Of a stretch of 64,000 bases of DNA, positions 34,092 to 43,777 are shown in pieces. How positions within the stretch are numbered: position 1 is the first letter of the stretch; each line of letters starts with the position of its first letter. Origin of the DNA: Alitibacter langaaensis DSM 22999 (GTDB lineage: Bacteria > Pseudomonadota > Gammaproteobacteria > Enterobacterales > Pasteurellaceae); assembly GCF_003096995.1 (NCBI RefSeq), contig NZ_QENU01000002.1, forward strand, positions 124,001-188,000, in the 5' to 3' direction. The notes below the pieces were generated by a model. That model was not told the origin of the DNA and ran no database searches. It saw only the letters and a program-made list of their open reading frames with translations. Both the position numbers and the translations under genes were made by a program.

Positions 34092-36218
34092 GTGAATCCA
34101 ATTGTTAAGCAATTTAAATATGGTCAACATACAGTGACCTTAGAAACTGGCGCAATCGCGCGTCAGGCAACTGCAGCCGTGATGGCGAGTATGGATGATA
34201 CAACAGTTTTCGTGACTGTTGTTGCCAAAAAAGAAGTGAAAGAAGGGCAAGATTTTTTCCCATTAACTGTTGATTACCAAGAACGTACTTACGCAGCGGG
34301 TAAAATTCCTGGTGGTTTTTTCAAACGTGAAGGTCGCCCAAGCGAAGGCGAAACTTTAATTGCGCGTTTAATTGACCGCCCAATTCGTCCGTTATTCCCT
34401 GAAGGTTTCTTAAATGAAATCCAAATTATCGCTACTGTCGTGTCAGTAAATCCGCAAATTAGTCCAGATTTAGTGGCTATGATCGGTGCTTCAGCGGCAC
34501 TTTCATTATCAGGCGTACCATTCAATGGACCAATCGGTGCCGCTCGTGTTGGTTTTATCAATGATCAATTTGTCTTAAACCCAACTATGGCAGAGCAAAA
34601 ACAAAGTCGTTTAGACTTAGTGGTTGCAGGTACAGATAAAGCGGTATTAATGGTTGAATCCGAAGCCGATATCTTAACTGAAGAACAAATGTTAGCGGCG
34701 GTAGTATTTGGTCATCAACAACAACAAGTTGTGGTTGAAGCGATCAAAGAATTTGCAGCCGAAGCAGGTAAACCGCGTTGGGATTGGGTTGCACCAGAGC
34801 CAGACACGGCATTAATTAATCAAGTTAAAGCAATTGCAGAAAGCCGTTTAGGCGATGCTTATCGTATCACTGAAAAACAAGTGCGTTATGAGCAAATTGA
34901 TGTGATTAAAGCAGATGTAATCGCACAAATTACCGCAGAAAATGAAGAAGTGAGCGAAGGCAAAATTATTGATATTTTCACCGCACTTGAAAGCCAAATC
35001 GTGCGTGGACGTATCATCGCTGGTGAGCCGCGTATTGACGGACGTACCGTTGATACCGTGCGTGCATTAGATATTTGCACAGGCGTCTTACCACGCACTC
35101 ACGGTTCTGCGATCTTTACGCGTGGCGAAACTCAAGCCTTAGCGGTTGCTACATTGGGGACAGAACGTGATGCCCAAATTCTTGATGAATTAACAGGCGA
35201 ACGCCAAGATACATTCTTATTCCACTACAATTTCCCTCCATATTCTGTGGGCGAAACTGGTCGTGTTGGTTCACCAAAACGTCGTGAAATTGGTCACGGT
35301 CGCTTAGCAAAACGTGGTGTTGCTGCAGTCATGCCAAGTATTAGCGAATTCCCATACGTTGTTCGTGTAGTTTCTGAAATCACAGAATCAAATGGTTCAT
35401 CATCAATGGCATCGGTATGTGGTGCATCGCTTGCATTAATGGATGCAGGTGTTCCAATTAAATCAGCGGTTGCAGGTATTGCAATGGGCTTAGTGAAAGA
35501 AGAAGACAAATTTGTTGTTCTTTCAGATATTTTAGGTGATGAAGATCACTTAGGCGACATGGACTTTAAAGTTGCGGGTACTCGCACTGGTGTGACTGCA
35601 CTTCAAATGGATATTAAAATTGAAGGTATTACCCCAGAGATTATGCAAATCGCCTTGAATCAAGCAAAATCTGCACGTATGCATATTTTAGGCGTGATGG
35701 AACAAGCTATTCCAGCGCCGCGCGAAGAAATTTCAGAATTTGCGCCACGCATCTACACGATGAAAATTGATCCGAAGAAAATCAAAGATGTCATCGGTAA
35801 AGGCGGTGCAACAATTCGTGCATTAACAGAAGAAACTGGCACTTCAATTGATATTGATGATGACGGTACCGTGAAAATTGCCGCTGTCGATAGCAACTCA
35901 GCAAAAGCAGTAATGGCTCGCATCGAAGATATTACCGCAGAAGTTGAAGCTGGCGCGGTTTACCAAGGTAAAGTTACCCGTTTAGCGGATTTTGGCGCAT
36001 TTGTGGCAATTATTGGCAACAAAGAAGGATTAGTACATATTTCTCAGATTGCGGAAGAACGTGTTGAGAAAGTGTCTGATTATCTTCAAGTCGGTCAAGA
36101 AGTGGCGGTAAAAGTCGTTGAGATCGATCGCCAAGGTCGTATTCGTTTAACAATGAAAGATTTAGCACCAAAAGCTGATGTGGCTGCTGATGCTGAAACA
36201 ATTGTTGAACAAGAATAA
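34092..36218 (+). CDS. pnp: polyribonucleotide nucleotidyltransferase
   Basis: PNPase, the phosphorolytic 3'-5' exoribonuclease of the degradosome. It is 708 residues (E. coli 711). The start is GTG at 34092 with AGGA 7 nt upstream, matching the family N-terminus [13 protein letters not shown]; the longer open frame upstream is not conserved. Visible parts: two RNase PH domains, a KH domain ([12 protein letters not shown]) and an S1 domain ([13 protein letters not shown]). rpsO is not upstream, unlike E. coli. nlpI and deaD follow, as in enterobacteria. Confidence 0.99.
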   Translation: MNPIVKQFKYGQHTVTLETGAIARQATAAVMASMDDTTVFVTVVAKKEVKEGQDFFPLTVDYQERTYAAGKIPGGFFKREGRPSEGETLIARLIDRPIRPLFPEGFLNEIQIIATVVSVNPQISPDLVAMIGASAALSLSGVPFNGPIGAARVGFINDQFVLNPTMAEQKQSRLDLVVAGTDKAVLMVESEADILTEEQMLAAVVFGHQQQQVVVEAIKEFAAEAGKPRWDWVAPEPDTALINQVKAIAESRLGDAYRITEKQVRYEQIDVIKADVIAQITAENEEVSEGKIIDIFTALESQIVRGRIIAGEPRIDGRTVDTVRALDICTGVLPRTHGSAIFTRGETQALAVATLGTERDAQILDELTGERQDTFLFHYNFPPYSVGETGRVGSPKRREIGHGRLAKRGVAAVMPSISEFPYVVRVVSEITESNGSSSMASVCGASLALMDAGVPIKSAVAGIAMGLVKEEDKFVVLSDILGDEDHLGDMDFKVAGTRTGVTALQMDIKIEGITPEIMQIALNQAKSARMHILGVMEQAIPAPREEISEFAPRIYTMKIDPKKIKDVIGKGGATIRALTEETGTSIDIDDDGTVKIAAVDSNSAKAVMARIEDITAEVEAGAVYQGKVTRLADFGAFVAIIGNKEGLVHISQIAEERVEKVSDYLQVGQEVAVKVVEIDRQGRIRLTMKDLAPKADVAADAETIVEQE

Positions 36219-36230
36219 TTGAGAAAATCG

Positions 36231-36257
36231 ACCGCACTTCTTTCGTAAAAGTGCGGT
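36231..36257 (+). terminator. USS inverted pair between pnp and nlpI
   Basis: ACCGCACTT (36231-36239) and AAGTGCGGT (36249-36257) form a short-loop hairpin, but only a weak T-rich tail follows. It may attenuate rather than stop transcription into nlpI. Confidence 0.6.
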
Positions 36258-36289
36258 CATTATTCGTTTATTTTCCTAAGGCAACATTA

Positions 36290-37222
36290 ATGACAGAATT
36301 TATGCATCGGTTGAAATTTGGAGCAATCTTCCCAATTTTATGCCTTGCTTTGCTTGCGGGCTGTGTAAATAGCAGTGCAGGTGAATTTGTGTCAAAAAAT
36401 AAAGTGGTGCTGGCGGAACAATATCCCAATGTGCATTTTGATCAAGAAGTGATGATTGCACGAATCAGTCAAATACTGATTGTGGGGCAGCTGACTAATA
36501 AAGAACGTGCTGATTTGCATTTTGAACGTGGCGTGCTTTATGACAGCTTAGGGCTTTGGGGATTAGCGCGTTATGACTTCACCCAAGCACTTGCATTGCA
36601 GCCGAGAATGGCAGCAGTGTACAATTATTTAGGTTTATATCTCTTATTAGAAGAAGAATTTGATGGTGCGTTGGAAGCGTTCAACGTCGTATTAGAATTA
36701 GATCCTAATTATGAATATACCTATTTAAACCGTGGTTTAGATTTCCATTACACGGGACGTTATAATCTTGCGAATCAGGATTTTCTGCGCTTTTATTTAG
36801 CAGACACTAAAGATCCATATCGCGTTTTATGGTTATATTTCAACGACTTGAAGTTTAAGCCAGCTGAAGCAAAACAGAATTTAGTGCAGCGAGCAAAAAC
36901 GCTCTCCACTGAATATTGGGGAACCTTCATCGTCCAATATTATTTGGGCAAGATTTCTGTACAAGATTTATTAGACAAAGCGAAAAAATTTGTGGACCCG
37001 CATTCGCCTCAATATGCGGAAATTTTGACAGAAACCTACTTTTATCTAGCAAAACAAAAACTCAATCAAGGTGATTTAGACGAGGCGAAAACCATGTTTA
37101 AATTAGCCGTAGCAAATCAGGTGTATAATTTTGTTGAGTATCGTTTTGCTTTGTTTGAACTAGACAAATTAAAAGACACAACGTCTAGTGAGCAAACGGA
37201 ACAGGTTGTGGTACAGAAATAA
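36290..37222 (+). CDS. nlpI: lipoprotein NlpI
   Basis: Outer-membrane lipoprotein with TPR repeats that acts as an adaptor for peptidoglycan hydrolases and the protease Prc (E. coli knowledge). The 310 residues start at ATG 36290 with AAGG 8 nt upstream; the lipobox is LAGC with the acylated cysteine at 25. Several TPR units follow from about residue 75 (ERGVLYDSLGLWGLARYDF, then YLNRGLDFHYTGRY). It sits between pnp and deaD, the classical order. It is slightly longer than the 294-residue E. coli protein because of the N- and C-termini. Confidence 0.95.
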   Translation: MTEFMHRLKFGAIFPILCLALLAGCVNSSAGEFVSKNKVVLAEQYPNVHFDQEVMIARISQILIVGQLTNKERADLHFERGVLYDSLGLWGLARYDFTQALALQPRMAAVYNYLGLYLLLEEEFDGALEAFNVVLELDPNYEYTYLNRGLDFHYTGRYNLANQDFLRFYLADTKDPYRVLWLYFNDLKFKPAEAKQNLVQRAKTLSTEYWGTFIVQYYLGKISVQDLLDKAKKFVDPHSPQYAEILTETYFYLAKQKLNQGDLDEAKTMFKLAVANQVYNFVEYRFALFELDKLKDTTSSEQTEQVVVQK

Positions 37223-37405
37223 TGTCAGTAACACATTTGCTGAGCTAGACAAGGCATTGTAAAACTGAAGACAATATTTCAAATTTTCTGCCGAATGGCT
37301 AATGGTTCGACAAGTTCACCAAGTGCTATTCACTTTCGAGCGCAGTAACCACAACATTTATACACGAAAGCATTGAGCTTTCTTTACAAACAATTCGAGT
37401 ATTTA

Positions 37406-39256
37406 ATGACTGAAACTAATACTATTACTTTTGGCGACTTAGGTTTGCCAGAATCTATCCTTTCTGCTGTTTCTGATATGGGCTTTACTTCACCTTCTCC
37501 AATCCAACAGGCTTGTATCCCGCACCTTTTAAACGGTCGCGATGTATTGGGTATGGCACAAACGGGGAGTGGTAAAACAGCCGCCTTTTCTTTGCCATTA
37601 TTGGCGAAAATTAATGCGGATGAAAGATATCCGCAAATGTTGGTGATGGCACCAACTCGTGAGCTTGCTATTCAAGTCGCGGAAGCTTGCGAACAATTTA
37701 CAAAACATTCAAAAGGTGTACGTATCGTGACTCTTTATGGTGGGCAACGCTATGATATTCAATTACGTGCATTACGCCAAGGTGCGCAAGTGGTGGTGGG
37801 AACGCCAGGACGTATTTTAGACCACATTAAGCGTGGCACCCTTGATCTTTCTGCATTGAAATTCATCGTATTAGATGAAGCCGATGAAATGTTGCGTATG
37901 GGCTTTATTGATGATGTTGAAACCGTGATGGCTGAGCTGCCTGAAAAACATCAAACCGCACTTTTCTCAGCAACTATGCCTGAGCCAATTCGTCGTATTA
38001 CAAAACGTTTTATGACGGATCCGCAAGAGGTGAAAATTCAATCAACCCAACGCACAAACCCAGATATTGCGCAAAGCTGCTGGTATGTGCGTGGTTTCCG
38101 TAAAAATGATGCACTATTACGCTTCCTTGAAGTGGAAGATTTTGACGCAGCAATTATTTTTACACGCACGAAAACGGGCACTTTAGATGTTACTGAATTA
38201 TTAGATAAACATGGTTTCCGTGCAGCCGCATTAAATGGCGATATGACTCAACAAGCACGTGAGCAAACCTTAGATCGTTTACGCAATGGCAGCCTTGATA
38301 TTTTAGTGGCAACAGATGTGGCAGCGCGCGGTTTAGACGTTGAGCGTATTAGTCTTGTTGTCAACTATGACATTCCATTAGATGCAGAAAGCTATGTGCA
38401 CCGTATTGGTCGTACAGGGCGTGCTGGACGTTCTGGGGCGGCAATTTTATTTGTCGAACCGCGCGAACGCCGTTTATTAGGCAATATTGAACGCCTAATG
38501 AAGAAACCAATCGAAGAAGTAGGCGTGCCAGATCATGAAAAATTGCAAGTGCGCCGCCGTGAGAAATTTGTTGCTAAAATTACTAAACAACTTGAGCATC
38601 GCGATTTAGAGCAATACCGCAGTTTATTAGAAGATTTGTTCGCCGCAGATCAAGATCGTGAAGATATTGCCGCAGCAATGTTAATGTTATTGCAAGGTAA
38701 ACAAAAACTGATTCTTCCACCTGACTCAACATTGCCAAAAATCAGCGAACGTGATCGTGGCGAACGCCGTGAACGCAATGGACGAGAAGAACGCCGTGGT
38801 TACGGCACACCAAAAGCGATGGATTTATACCGTATTGAAATTGGTCGCGTAGATGGCGTAGAAGTGCGCCATATTGTTGGGGCGATTGCAAATGAAGGGG
38901 ATATCAGCAGCCGTAATATCGGCCATATCAAACTCTTCGATGATTATTCCACCATCGAACTTCCGCAAGGCATGCCAAAAGAATTGTTAAAACACTTTGA
39001 AAAAACGCGAGTTTTAAACAAACAAATGCAAATGAGCTTTGTGCGTGAAGTGCAAGGCGAAGAACGTGCAGAACGTTTTGAAAGCCGTGGTGGAAAACGT
39101 CATGGTAATGAACGTGGCGAACGTCGTTTTAATGACCGCAATGATCGTAGTTTTAGAGGCGATCGTAAATTCTCTGGAAAATCTGACCGCACTTCAAGAG
39201 AAGGCGGACGCAAAGAATTCCGTGAGAAAAGCTTTAAAGGCAGTCGTCATAGTTAA
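37406..39256 (+). CDS. deaD: DEAD-box ATP-dependent RNA helicase DeaD/CsdA
   Basis: Cold-shock-associated RNA helicase active in ribosome assembly and mRNA decay. It is 616 residues from ATG 37406; an upstream in-frame start at 37373 adds a non-conserved prefix. Core motifs: AQTGSGKT (I), PTRELA (Ia), TPGR (Ib), DEAD (II), SAT (III), [11 protein letters not shown] (VI). A DbpA-type RNA-binding domain (about 485-555) and a strongly basic Arg/Gly/Glu-rich tail follow; a USS is read in the tail as SDRTS. A GAAAGC/GCTTTC stem-loop (37366-37382) lies just before the start in a 183-nt leader, a possible cold-response element. Confidence 0.97.
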   Translation: MTETNTITFGDLGLPESILSAVSDMGFTSPSPIQQACIPHLLNGRDVLGMAQTGSGKTAAFSLPLLAKINADERYPQMLVMAPTRELAIQVAEACEQFTKHSKGVRIVTLYGGQRYDIQLRALRQGAQVVVGTPGRILDHIKRGTLDLSALKFIVLDEADEMLRMGFIDDVETVMAELPEKHQTALFSATMPEPIRRITKRFMTDPQEVKIQSTQRTNPDIAQSCWYVRGFRKNDALLRFLEVEDFDAAIIFTRTKTGTLDVTELLDKHGFRAAALNGDMTQQAREQTLDRLRNGSLDILVATDVAARGLDVERISLVVNYDIPLDAESYVHRIGRTGRAGRSGAAILFVEPRERRLLGNIERLMKKPIEEVGVPDHEKLQVRRREKFVAKITKQLEHRDLEQYRSLLEDLFAADQDREDIAAAMLMLLQGKQKLILPPDSTLPKISERDRGERRERNGREERRGYGTPKAMDLYRIEIGRVDGVEVRHIVGAIANEGDISSRNIGHIKLFDDYSTIELPQGMPKELLKHFEKTRVLNKQMQMSFVREVQGEERAERFESRGGKRHGNERGERRFNDRNDRSFRGDRKFSGKSDRTSREGGRKEFREKSFKGSRHS

Positions 39257-39271
39257 TAAAGCAGATAAAGG

Positions 39272-39297
39272 GCGCAACCATTAGGTTGCGCTTTTTT
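39272..39297 (+). terminator. intrinsic terminator after deaD
   Basis: The perfect 8-bp stem GCGCAACC/GGTTGCGC (39272-39279 with 39284-39291) is followed by six T. It ends the pnp-nlpI-deaD unit. Confidence 0.95.
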
Positions 39298-39480
39298 ATT
39301 CTCTTTTTCTATCAACTTCAACATCACATTATTTCTTGGATTTACTCAGAATTTATCATGGCAAATGAAATGCCTATTATCACTAGCGATATTTTCTTTT
39401 TACCTAAACAAAGGTTCGTTCTTGCCTAGTTGATCGTGCTAAAGTGAATCTTTTTCCGTTTCTTGTTCGTTATGCCACAT

Positions 39481-41232
39481 TTATTTTTCTTGGCTTAACT
39501 CACTTTCCTGCAAGCGAATCTTACCGTAGGTTTCGGCTAAATCTGCACTGAAATTAATTTTTCTCAATTCGGGCACTGTATTGGATTTAACTAACATACG
39601 CAAAGGCTGAAATTGCATATTGCACATATAGAGTTGCTGATGTGGCAACATATGTTGAACAAATCGAGTTAAGGCGTGAATTCCCCCAGTGTCGAGTATA
39701 TTGACCGCCTCGCATTGCAACACAATATGTCTGATTTCTTGATCGGTATGGACAGTTTTATCATGTAATTCTGCAAATAAATTATCTGCCGCTGCAAAAA
39801 ATAATGGGCCGCTGACGCGATAGACTAAAACATTCTCTAAATCATCGGGATGAGCGGTTTCGATAGTCTTTGTCATTTCAGCAATGGTACGAATAAAGAG
39901 CAAGCTCGCCATTAATACGCCGACAGAAATAGCAATGACCATATCAAATATGACGGTGAGCAAGATACAAATCGCTAACACCGCAATTTCGTTTTTGCCT
40001 GAACGGCGAATGAGTGCAATGATGTTATGAATATCTGCCATATTCCACGCCACCATTAATAATAATGCTGCCATAGATGCCAAAGGCAAATAAGAGAGCG
40101 CGCGAGCAAAAACGAGTAACGCGAATAATACAAATAATCCGTGAACAATACTGGCAATTGGCGATGTTGCGCCTGCCTTGACATTTGCCGCCGAGCGTGC
40201 AATTGCGGCGGTGGCTGTAATTCCGCCTAAAAATGGCGAAACAATATTTCCCAATCCTTGCGCTAATAATTCGTTATTGGAATGATGTTTGGTATCCGTC
40301 ATATTATCTAATACAACAGCGCAGAGCAGCGATTCAATCGCTCCTAACATTGCCATCGAAAATGCCGCAGGTAAAATCCCTTGAAGTGCGGTGAAATTCC
40401 ATTGAATTATTTCGCCTTGGGCATTGGGGATATTCCAAGGCAATATCAATTCGGGTAACACATTGGGAATGCCATGATCTGTCGTGCCGTCAGAAAGGGT
40501 ATAACTGAACGCCGAACCGATTGTGGCAACATTCATATCAAAATGGGCTAATGTCAATGCTAATACCGTACCGACAATAACCGCAGGTAAATGGCCTGGA
40601 ATAGCCACACGCAAACGCCGCCATTGCGTTAATGTGATAAGGGTCGCCACGCCGACTGCTGTATCAGCCCAATTGATCGTAGGAAGTGCGGTCAAAATTG
40701 CTTGTACTTTGGCTAAATAATGAGAAGGCATCGTTGGAATAGTCAGTCCAAGAAAATCTTTAATTTGCAATGTGGCAATGGTAATCCCAATTCCGCAAGT
40801 GAACCCAAGGGTAACCGGCAAGGGAATGTATTCTATTAAACGCCCGAGGCGAAATAATGCCATTAAAATCAGAATAACGCCTGATAGCAAGGTTGCCATC
40901 AACAAACCGCCTAAACCAAATTGTTGGGTGACTGGGTATAAAATAACCACAAAAGCCGCGGTTGGGCCTGAAATATTAAAACGTGATCCACCTGTTACCG
41001 CAATTAAAATACCTGCCACAATGGCTGTATAAAGCCCATGTTGTGGGGCGACCCCGCTGGCGATAGCAAGCGCCATTGATAGCGGAATCGCAATAACCCC
41101 TACGGTTAAACCTGCGATAATATCTTTGATGAGATGTTGTTTGGTGTAACCTAAATGCAGACTCTCTTTCAGCGCGCTAAAAGGTTTGACCGCCAAGAAT
41201 GCATTTTTAGTTAAGAACCATTTATTCAACAT
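39481..41232 (-). CDS. dauA: SulP family anion/dicarboxylate transporter, DauA-like
   Basis: Inner-membrane SulP transporter of 583 residues with about 12-14 transmembrane segments and a C-terminal STAS domain (about 460-570). It is closely similar along its length to E. coli DauA (YchM), which moves C4-dicarboxylates at acidic pH: shared stretches include [34 protein letters not shown] and [16 protein letters not shown]. The exact substrate here (succinate-type acids, sulfate or bicarbonate) is inferred from similarity only. The 183 nt downstream hold no recognised gene. A USS is read inside. Confidence 0.9.
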   Translation of the reverse strand: MLNKWFLTKNAFLAVKPFSALKESLHLGYTKQHLIKDIIAGLTVGVIAIPLSMALAIASGVAPQHGLYTAIVAGILIAVTGGSRFNISGPTAAFVVILYPVTQQFGLGGLLMATLLSGVILILMALFRLGRLIEYIPLPVTLGFTCGIGITIATLQIKDFLGLTIPTMPSHYLAKVQAILTALPTINWADTAVGVATLITLTQWRRLRVAIPGHLPAVIVGTVLALTLAHFDMNVATIGSAFSYTLSDGTTDHGIPNVLPELILPWNIPNAQGEIIQWNFTALQGILPAAFSMAMLGAIESLLCAVVLDNMTDTKHHSNNELLAQGLGNIVSPFLGGITATAAIARSAANVKAGATSPIASIVHGLFVLFALLVFARALSYLPLASMAALLLMVAWNMADIHNIIALIRRSGKNEIAVLAICILLTVIFDMVIAISVGVLMASLLFIRTIAEMTKTIETAHPDDLENVLVYRVSGPLFFAAADNLFAELHDKTVHTDQEIRHIVLQCEAVNILDTGGIHALTRFVQHMLPHQQLYMCNMQFQPLRMLVKSNTVPELRKINFSADLAETYGKIRLQESELSQEK

Positions 41233-41323
41233 ATCGCTCCCTGAAAAGAAAGAAAAGTGCGGTTATTTTACGTCTAATTTTGTGAAAATTTTATGCGCTA
41301 GCGCAAGAAAAGCGAAAAAAGAC

Positions 41324-41352
41324 TAGACGCAAAGGCGGTAAATTCTTATAAT
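41324..41352 (+). promoter_or_regulatory. tRNA-Ser promoter
   Basis: TAGACG (41324-41329), a 17-nt spacer and TATAAT (41347-41352) are followed by a GC-rich discriminator, typical of stringently controlled tRNA promoters. The 5' leader contains a 7-bp hairpin at 41368-41388. Confidence 0.75.
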
Positions 41353-41403
41353 CTCGCCACTTTCTGACTGATGAGCCTGATTCATCAGAATGATTTTCAA
41401 AAC

Positions 41404-41493
41404 GGTGAGATGTCCGAGTGGTTGAAGGAGCACGCCTGGAAAGCGTGTATATGGGAAACTGTATCGGGGGTTCGAATCCCCCTCTCACCGCCA
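41404..41493 (+). tRNA. serX: tRNA-Ser(GGA)
   Basis: Class II tRNA of 90 nt including the encoded CCA end. The acceptor GGTGAGA pairs with TCTCACC, the anticodon loop CTGGAAA gives anticodon GGA, a long variable arm is present, and the T arm contains GGTTCGAATCC. It closely matches E. coli tRNA-Ser(GGA). It reads UCC/UCU codons. The gene symbol follows E. coli usage loosely. Confidence 0.97.
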
Positions 41494-41620
41494 TTCCTAT
41501 AAAATGATTCATTATTAATTCCATTCATATAAACCTTCAAATACTTTCATTTGTTTCTACTTGAAATATCTTTTATATTCTCTATCATTCACGCTCCATT
41601 TAGAAATGGGTTTTAAATGA

Positions 41621-41657
41621 GTAACTTGGGTTCCCTAACCCCAATCAAATAAAAAGG
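41621..41657 (+). ncRNA. preQ1-I riboswitch upstream of yhhQ
   Basis: The compact H-type pseudoknot pattern of class I preQ1 riboswitches is visible. The P1 stem TTGGG/CCCAA (41626-41630 with 41640-41644) has loop TTCCCTAAC (41631-41639), then an A-rich tail TCAAATAAAAAGG (41645-41657). The tail's GG can pair with the loop's C residues and is itself the Shine-Dalgarno (AAGG 41654-41657), 6 nt before the yhhQ ATG. The layout closely resembles the Thermoanaerobacter tengcongensis translational aptamer. Binding of preQ1 would hide the ribosome site and lower precursor import. Confidence 0.85.
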
Positions 41658-41663
41658 TGTTTT

Positions 41664-42371
41664 ATGAAAACCAATCTTTCGATCTTCACTGATCAGCAAA
41701 AATGTAGCGTGTTAATTATCCTAAGCTTGTTCCACATTTTGATTATTGCGGCGAGCAATTATCTCGTGCAAATCCCCTTTGAAATTCATTTGCCGTTGAC
41801 CGCACTTGGTATGGCAGAAGATTTCAGCTTCCATAGCACATGGGGGACGTTAACCTTTCCATTTATATTTTTGGCAACGGATTTAACGGTGCGTGTATTT
41901 GGCGCGAAAGAAGCACGTTGGATTATTTTTATAGTGATGTTTCCTGCGTTAGTCATCAGTTATTTAGTTTCTACCTTGTTTTTAGATGCTCACTTTCAAG
42001 GTTTTGCTGCTTTAGCTGAATTTAATTATTTTGTCTTTCGCATCGCTGCCGCCAGTTTTTGTGCTTATGTTTTTGGGCAATTATTGGATGTTCTCGTATT
42101 TAACCGCTTGCGCCAATTAAAAACATGGTGGATAGCGCCAACAAGTTCGATGGTGTTTGGCTCAATGGCTGATACATTCTTGTTTTTTGCAGTGGCTTTT
42201 TATGCGAGCAGCGATCCTTTCATGGCGGAACATTGGGTGCAATTAGGATTTGTGGATTATTTATTCAAACTTTTCGTTGGTATTGTTTTGTTCGTGCCAG
42301 CCTATGGCGTGGTGTTGAACTTTATTTTAACTAAAATTTTGACCGCACTTTCAGACACGAAAGCGGGTTAA
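41664..42371 (+). CDS. yhhQ: queuosine precursor transporter YhhQ
   Basis: Inner-membrane importer of 7-cyano- or 7-aminomethyl-7-deazaguanine (preQ0/preQ1) for queuosine modification of tRNA. The 235 residues have about six helices and closely follow E. coli YhhQ (family COG1738), including IIAASNYLVQIPFEI, FIFLATDLTVRVFG and FGQLLDVLVFNRLRQ. A preQ1-I riboswitch covers its ribosome-binding site, which supports the substrate assignment. USS copies are read as LTALG and, at the C-terminus, LTALS. The MFS gene follows 15 nt later and may be cotranscribed. Confidence 0.95.
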   Translation: MKTNLSIFTDQQKCSVLIILSLFHILIIAASNYLVQIPFEIHLPLTALGMAEDFSFHSTWGTLTFPFIFLATDLTVRVFGAKEARWIIFIVMFPALVISYLVSTLFLDAHFQGFAALAEFNYFVFRIAAASFCAYVFGQLLDVLVFNRLRQLKTWWIAPTSSMVFGSMADTFLFFAVAFYASSDPFMAEHWVQLGFVDYLFKLFVGIVLFVPAYGVVLNFILTKILTALSDTKAG

Positions 42372-42386
42372 TAGATAGGAGCCTAT

Positions 42387-43691
42387 ATGAGTTTAAGAGA
42401 GAAAATTGATAATAGCCCAATGTCAGGTTATCAGTGGCTGATTGTATTTATGGCAGTCATTATGAATTTGCTTGATGGTTTTGATGTATTGGCATTAGCG
42501 TTTACCGCCGCCAATATTCGCGCAGAGTTTGCGTTAAGCGCGGAGCAATTAGGTTATCTGATGAGCGCAGGGCTATTTGGTATGACGGCAGGATCTTTAT
42601 TTCTTGCGCCATTAGCGGATAAAATCGGGCGCCGTCCTTTATTGCTCATATCAGTCGTAATGTCCGCATTGGGTATGTTAGGCTCTGCATTAATTGAACA
42701 TTATCAAGCACTTGCCTTTTGGCGCGTGATTACAGGCTTGGGCGTGGGCGGCATTTTAGTTGGCACAAATGTATTAACCAGCGAATATTCATCACGCAAA
42801 TGGCGTAGCTTTGCGATTAGCGTATATGCCGCAGGTTTCGGCATTGGCGCGGTGCTAGGCGGAATGTTCGCAATGACCTTGCAAGCTGAATATGGCTGGC
42901 GTTCAGTTTATCTTGCCGGTTTTGGCCTAACGGCATTATGCTTTGTTATTTTATTAGCATGGCTGCCAGAATCGATTGATTTTTTAACCACAAAACAGCC
43001 GAAAAATGCACAACAAAAATTAAATAGCATTGCCCGCAAGTTAGGTTTTTCAGGTGAATGGCCATTGCCAGAAAAAACGCAGCAAGCTACAAAGCTCCCT
43101 TTTACTCAAGTGTTCAATCATGAATATCGCCGTTCGACCCTATTAATTTGGATTGCATTTTTTGCAATTATGTTCAGTTTTTATTTTGTCAGCCAATGGA
43201 CACCAGCATTGCTCACTCAAGCAGGAATGACAAAAGAACAAGGGGTTAGCGTGGGAATGATGATTTCCCTTGGCGGTACTTGTGGCGCGTTATTTTATGG
43301 ATTATTGGCGAGCCGCTGGTCTGTGCGCCGCGTGCTTATTTTGTTCACGTTATTATCTGCCGTGGTCGCTGTCATCTTTATTCTTTCATCTTCAGTACTA
43401 TGGCTTGCGATGTTGTTTGGCGTGTTGGTCGGCGCATTAATGAATGGCTGTATCAGTGGGCTTTATACCTTAAATCCAGCGATTTACGCCGCAGATATTC
43501 GTAGCACTGGCGTGGGTTTATCTCTCGGAGTTGGGCGCTTTGGCGCAATTTTAGCCCCGATTGCGGCGGGCAAATTATTAGATTTAGGCTGGGAAAAGCA
43601 AAGCCTTTATGAAGGTGTCGCCTTGGTTTTGCTGCTTGCTGTTTGTGCTTTGGCCTTGCTGAAAACGAAAAGTGCGGTCAAATCTGTGTAA
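42387..43691 (+). CDS. MFS transporter, aromatic acid:H+ symporter type
   Basis: Major facilitator protein of 434 residues with 12 hydrophobic segments. It carries the AAHS-like DGFDVLALAFTA in helix 1 and the loop 2-3 signature GSLFLAPLADKIGRR. Relatives move aromatic acids or niacin-like compounds; the substrate here is unknown. It begins 15 nt after yhhQ, so both may be under the same transcript, but the preQ1 element acts on the yhhQ start only. The last residues (KSAVKSV) are encoded by a USS at 43670-43678. A strong terminator follows. Confidence 0.85.
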   Translation: MSLREKIDNSPMSGYQWLIVFMAVIMNLLDGFDVLALAFTAANIRAEFALSAEQLGYLMSAGLFGMTAGSLFLAPLADKIGRRPLLLISVVMSALGMLGSALIEHYQALAFWRVITGLGVGGILVGTNVLTSEYSSRKWRSFAISVYAAGFGIGAVLGGMFAMTLQAEYGWRSVYLAGFGLTALCFVILLAWLPESIDFLTTKQPKNAQQKLNSIARKLGFSGEWPLPEKTQQATKLPFTQVFNHEYRRSTLLIWIAFFAIMFSFYFVSQWTPALLTQAGMTKEQGVSVGMMISLGGTCGALFYGLLASRWSVRRVLILFTLLSAVVAVIFILSSSVLWLAMLFGVLVGALMNGCISGLYTLNPAIYAADIRSTGVGLSLGVGRFGAILAPIAAGKLLDLGWEKQSLYEGVALVLLLAVCALALLKTKSAVKSV

Positions 43692-43718
43692 GTTTTTGTC
43701 GTGACTGAAAAAGCATAA

Positions 43719-43747
43719 AGCGTATCTGCATAAGATACGCTTTTTTT
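43719..43747 (+). terminator. intrinsic terminator after the MFS gene
   Basis: The 9-bp perfect stem AGCGTATCT/AGATACGCT (43719-43727 with 43733-43741, loop GCATA) is followed by seven T. Confidence 0.95.
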
Positions 43748-43777
43748 GAGCCGAAAAGAAAGAAGAGTATTGCGCAA

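Noticed and set aside
36231..36257. USS pair as a full stop between pnp and nlpI
   Set aside because: The T-run is poor, and pnp-nlpI-deaD order is conserved, so I list it only as a possible attenuator.
39298..39480. Possible gene between deaD and dauA
   Set aside because: Only a 13-codon frame follows dauA on the minus strand, and I see no conserved protein or RNA element.
41368..41388. Hammerhead-ribozyme-like CTGATGA in the tRNA-Ser leader
   Set aside because: The core GAAA and cleavage triplet in the right arrangement are missing. It is better explained as a simple 7-bp hairpin.
41291..41524. 77-residue minus-strand ORF over tRNA-Ser
   Set aside because: It is the antisense reading of the tRNA gene; such GGFEPP-type frames are a well-known artefact.
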